Assembly: GCA_024229515.1 (NCBI GenBank)
Contig: JAAESI010000079.1
Coordinates: forward strand, 1-33,436
From: Pseudomonadota bacterium
GTDB taxonomy: Bacteria; Myxococcota_A; UBA796; UBA9615
DNA length: 33,436 bases
Reading direction: 5' to 3'
Made by a program: the position numbers and the translations under genes. A model generated the notes under the pieces. The model saw nothing but the letters and a program-made list of their open reading frames with translations, ran no database searches and was not told the origin of the DNA. Positions within the stretch are counted from its first letter, which is position 1, and each line of letters starts with the position of its first letter. Shown here piece by piece: positions 31,407 through 33,436 of the stretch.

Positions 31407-32459
31407 GTGATCGAACTCCCAGGCGGTCTGGAACTGCGTCGTTGGCCCCCTCGCGCGGACGACGTGCTGCAGGCGTGGGACGGCGCCGACCGCTACCTGC
31501 TGGAGGCGTTGGCCGAGCACGCTCCGACCGGCCCCGTGCTGGTGGTCGACGACGCCTTCGGGGCCCTGAGCTGCACCCTCGCGGGGCGGGCGCGCGGCTG
31601 GGGCGACTCCGAGCTCGGACGGCTGGCCCTGGAGCACAACCTCGCGCAGAACGAGTTGGGCGCGGTGCCGTGGACGCCGATGCCGCGGCCCCCGCCGGGT
31701 GAGGGCGTCGCCGCCGTGGTGGGGCGGCTGCCCCGGTCGCTGGCGCGGCTGAAGTACCTGACCGCCGCGTTGGCGCCCACGCTCGCGCCGGACACCCCCG
31801 TGCTCTTCGGGGACAAGTCCAAGCACGTGCAGAAGTCCGCCGTCGCGGCGATCGAGGAGGCGATCGGGCCGGCGGCGAGCACCCGCGCAGCCCACCGCGC
31901 ACGCCTCATCCTCGCGACCCGCGACGAACGCGTCGGGCCGGAGCCCGCCTCGCGCGGGGTGTTCGGGGAAGACGAACTCGATCGCGGCTCCGCGTTGCTT
32001 CTGGAGGCCCTCGGGCCGCTCCCCGAGGGGGCCGAGGTCATCGACCTGGGCTGCGGGGCGGGCGCCCTCGGACTGGCCGCGGCCAAACGCAACCCCTCGG
32101 CATCACTGCTGTTCTGCGACGAGTCGCACCTCGCCGTGGCCTCCGCGCGAGACCGGTTCGCGGCCGCCGGCCTCACCAACCCCGCCCGGTTCGTCGCGCA
32201 GGACGTGCTCGCCGACGTCCCGGACGCATCCGCCGACGTGATCCTGTGCAATCCGCCGTTCCACCAGGGGCAGGCGATCACCCGCCGCGTCGCGGCCCAC
32301 ATGTTCGTCGAATCGGCCCGCGTGCTGCGGCCCGGTGGGATGCTGATCGTGGTCGGCAACCGCCACCTCGGCTACCACGCGCGCCTCCCCCGGTACTTCC
32401 CCCGGGTGCAAGTGATGCGTTCCACGAAGCGCTTCGTGGTGCTCGGTGCGACGCGCTAG
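31407..32459 (+). CDS. RlmG/RsmC-like rRNA guanine-N2 methyltransferase
   Basis: The 350-aa protein matches the two-domain RsmC/RlmG family. The N-terminal half (about 1-180) is a degenerate methyltransferase fold, and the C-terminal half has VIDLGCGAGALG (SAM-binding, about 211) and CNPPFHQGQAI (NPPF catalytic motif, about 281). The end, with GNRHLGYHARLPRYFP, is closer to RlmG (23S rRNA m2G1835) than to RsmC (16S m2G1207), but the site is not certain from sequence alone. Such enzymes use SAM to methylate the exocyclic N2 of guanine in rRNA. The start is ambiguous (TTG 31398, GTG 31401, GTG 31407). The stop overlaps the opposing fragment's stop in CTAG. Confidence 0.88.
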   Translation: MIELPGGLELRRWPPRADDVLQAWDGADRYLLEALAEHAPTGPVLVVDDAFGALSCTLAGRARGWGDSELGRLALEHNLAQNELGAVPWTPMPRPPPGEGVAAVVGRLPRSLARLKYLTAALAPTLAPDTPVLFGDKSKHVQKSAVAAIEEAIGPAASTRAAHRARLILATRDERVGPEPASRGVFGEDELDRGSALLLEALGPLPEGAEVIDLGCGAGALGLAAAKRNPSASLLFCDESHLAVASARDRFAAAGLTNPARFVAQDVLADVPDASADVILCNPPFHQGQAITRRVAAHMFVESARVLRPGGMLIVVGNRHLGYHARLPRYFPRVQVMRSTKRFVVLGATR

Positions 32460-32578
32460 AGCAGCCGCTCGCGGATCTTCGATTCGAGGGAGCGAACCAC
32501 CCGCGTGGTCCCCTGGATCACCACCTGGTTGTTGTGGTCGAACAGCGCGTAGAAGGGCACGGCGTTGAGCGTTGGTGC
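32456..32578 (-). pseudogene. 3' stump of a thioredoxin-like gene, cut by an insertion
   Basis: About 38 C-terminal codons read LNAVPFYALFDHNNQVVIQG, then a final helix ending SKIRERLL and TAG. The pattern of cis-Pro-like VPFY, strand, hairpin, Gly and terminal helix is that of a thioredoxin-fold C-terminus. Upstream of about 32575 (minus strand) the coding pattern ends and the sequence becomes that of the IS5-family element. No start or CxxC remains. It is most simply a gene truncated by the element next to it. Confidence 0.6.
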
Positions 32579-33436
32579 ATGGCTCGGCGTCTTGACCTGA
32601 TGGGCCTGCTCGGCCCACGGTGCTCCTCGAGGATCAGCCTCCGGAGACGACCAAGATGGCCGCACGCACGAAGAGCAAGGTGACGCTGAAGTTCAAGACG
32701 AAGTACCGGGTGCGGAACTGGGCCGCATACGAGAAGTCACTCCGCCGTCGCGGCGACATCACGATCTGGTTCGCCGCCGCCGCCGTCCGTTCCTGGAACG
32801 CCCGCCCTTCCGGCCGGCCCGGTGGGCAGCAGGAGTACTCCGATCTCGCGATCCAGACTGCCCTGACGCTCCGGTCGCTGTTTCATCTGGGACTTCGGCA
32901 GACGGAGGGCTTCGTGGGCTCGCTGCTCCGCTTGATGGGCCTCGACCTGAGCGTGCCCGACCACACGACGCTGTCCCGGCGAGGTCGGACCATCGACGTG
33001 CTGAGCCGCGGCCGGAAGCTCGACGACCCTCTCCATCTGGTCGTCGACTCGACCGGCCTGAAGATTGTCGGTGGCGGTCAGTGGAGCTCGGACAAGCACG
33101 GCGATTCGAAGAAGCGCCGGCAGTGGCGGAAGCTGCACCTCGGGATCGACCTGGGCGGCTTCATCGTCGTCTCGGCCCTGACGGGCAGCGCCGAGGACGA
33201 CGGATGCGTCGGCGTGGATCTGCTCGGCAGGCTGGTTGCGCCGGTTGCGTCCTTCCGGGCGGACGGGGCCTATGACAGTCGGGCGGTGTACGCGGCGTTG
33301 GACGAAGTCGGGATGCCGGGGATCGACATCGCGATTCCGCCTCGTCGGACGGCGTCGGCCTCGCGTCCCGGCGTGGGCACCTGGCGGCACAGGGAGGCCG
33401 CTCTGCGGCGGATCGACGAAGTGGGACGGCGCCGGT
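32567..33436 (+). mobile_element. IS5-family insertion sequence, left part
   Basis: The element begins somewhere near 32565-32580, where the coding of the thioredoxin-like stump stops, and continues beyond the window. The exact left terminal repeat cannot be fixed because the right end is missing; GAGCGTTGGTGCATGG near 32567 is a candidate end. About 80 non-coding bases precede the transposase ATG. Confidence 0.55.
32656..33436 (+). CDS. IS5-family transposase, C-terminus beyond the window
   Basis: The first 260 codons are visible, with no stop. The N-terminus (RVRNWAAYEKSLRRRGDITI then WF) and PDHTTLSRR are typical of IS5-family DDE transposases. HLVVDSTGLKIVGGG holds the first catalytic Asp, and ASFRADGAYDSRAVY the second; the Glu would come after the visible end. 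RQWRKLHLGID also matches the family. The full protein is normally about 300-330 aa. The uninterrupted frame to the edge suggests an intact and possibly recent element. Confidence 0.9.
   Translation, partial: MAARTKSKVTLKFKTKYRVRNWAAYEKSLRRRGDITIWFAAAAVRSWNARPSGRPGGQQEYSDLAIQTALTLRSLFHLGLRQTEGFVGSLLRLMGLDLSVPDHTTLSRRGRTIDVLSRGRKLDDPLHLVVDSTGLKIVGGGQWSSDKHGDSKKRRQWRKLHLGIDLGGFIVVSALTGSAEDDGCVGVDLLGRLVAPVASFRADGAYDSRAVYAALDEVGMPGIDIAIPPRRTASASRPGVGTWRHREAALRRIDEVGRRR

Noticed and set aside
32737..33390. 217-codon minus-strand frame at the window end
   Set aside because: It is antisense to the clear IS5-family transposase.
1..33436. tRNA and rRNA genes
   Set aside because: I saw no cloverleaf with a TTCGA-type arm and CCA end nor any rRNA-like conserved stretch, though a tRNA search was not run.

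Overview
The window is about 33.4 kb of very G+C-rich bacterial DNA carrying roughly 27 protein genes or gene remnants. I see no rRNA, tRNA or CRISPR array. The gene content suggests a Myxococcota/deltaproteobacterial-type Gram-negative: many Sec-exported lipoproteins with acidic or proline-rich tethers, MopE-like metal-binding repeats, thrombospondin type 3 repeats, a CehA/McbA-type PHP protein, a secreted caspase and an ECF sigma factor. The taxon is an inference from these families and was not tested by any search.

Layout. 1-3.1 kb: edge of a membrane or secreted protein, a metzincin-type metalloprotease lipoprotein (minus), a small membrane protein (plus) and a polytopic membrane protein (minus). 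3.2-8.2 kb: a secreted NTF2-like protein, then a poly-Asp/MopE/Fn3/Gly-rich lipoprotein and a seven-bladed FG-GAP propeller lipoprotein whose frame is broken twice, once at a CCCCG x6 microsatellite. 8.2-14.5 kb (minus): PHP-domain lipoprotein, pentapeptide-repeat protein, and a 910-aa secreted protein of unknown family. 14.6-17.6 kb: a collagen-like lipoprotein split by an in-frame TAG, a GreA/GreB-family factor, and a single-pass membrane protein. 17.7-21.2 kb: a 1096-aa lipoprotein with a long TSP3 stalk and three His-rich tail-collar-like domains. 21.3-26.6 kb: a TrkH potassium transporter, a duplicated helix-hairpin-helix lipoprotein, a secreted unknown, a serine beta-lactamase-like lipoprotein and an alpha/beta-hydrolase lipoprotein. 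26.7-30.6 kb: a lipoprotein (minus), a headless gene fragment, then a tightly overlapping operon of ECF sigma factor, membrane anti-sigma-like protein and secreted caspase with a beta-rich C-terminus. 30.6-33.4 kb: a secreted unknown, an RlmG-like rRNA methyltransferase, the 3' stump of a thioredoxin-like gene and an IS5-family transposase running off the edge.

How it works together. About 16 of the genes encode exported proteins, ten with a lipobox, so this is mainly an envelope/surface region: adhesive stalks, propellers, hydrolases and proteases. The one clearly regulatory unit is the sigma/anti-sigma/caspase operon, where a membrane-spanning regulator sits between a cytoplasmic sigma factor and an exported protease.

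The most general signal in the DNA is in the promoters. Ten start codons have a TAnnnT box 5-9 bases upstream and no Shine-Dalgarno sequence, while five other starts have a Shine-Dalgarno and no such box. This suggests that much of this genome is transcribed as leaderless mRNA.
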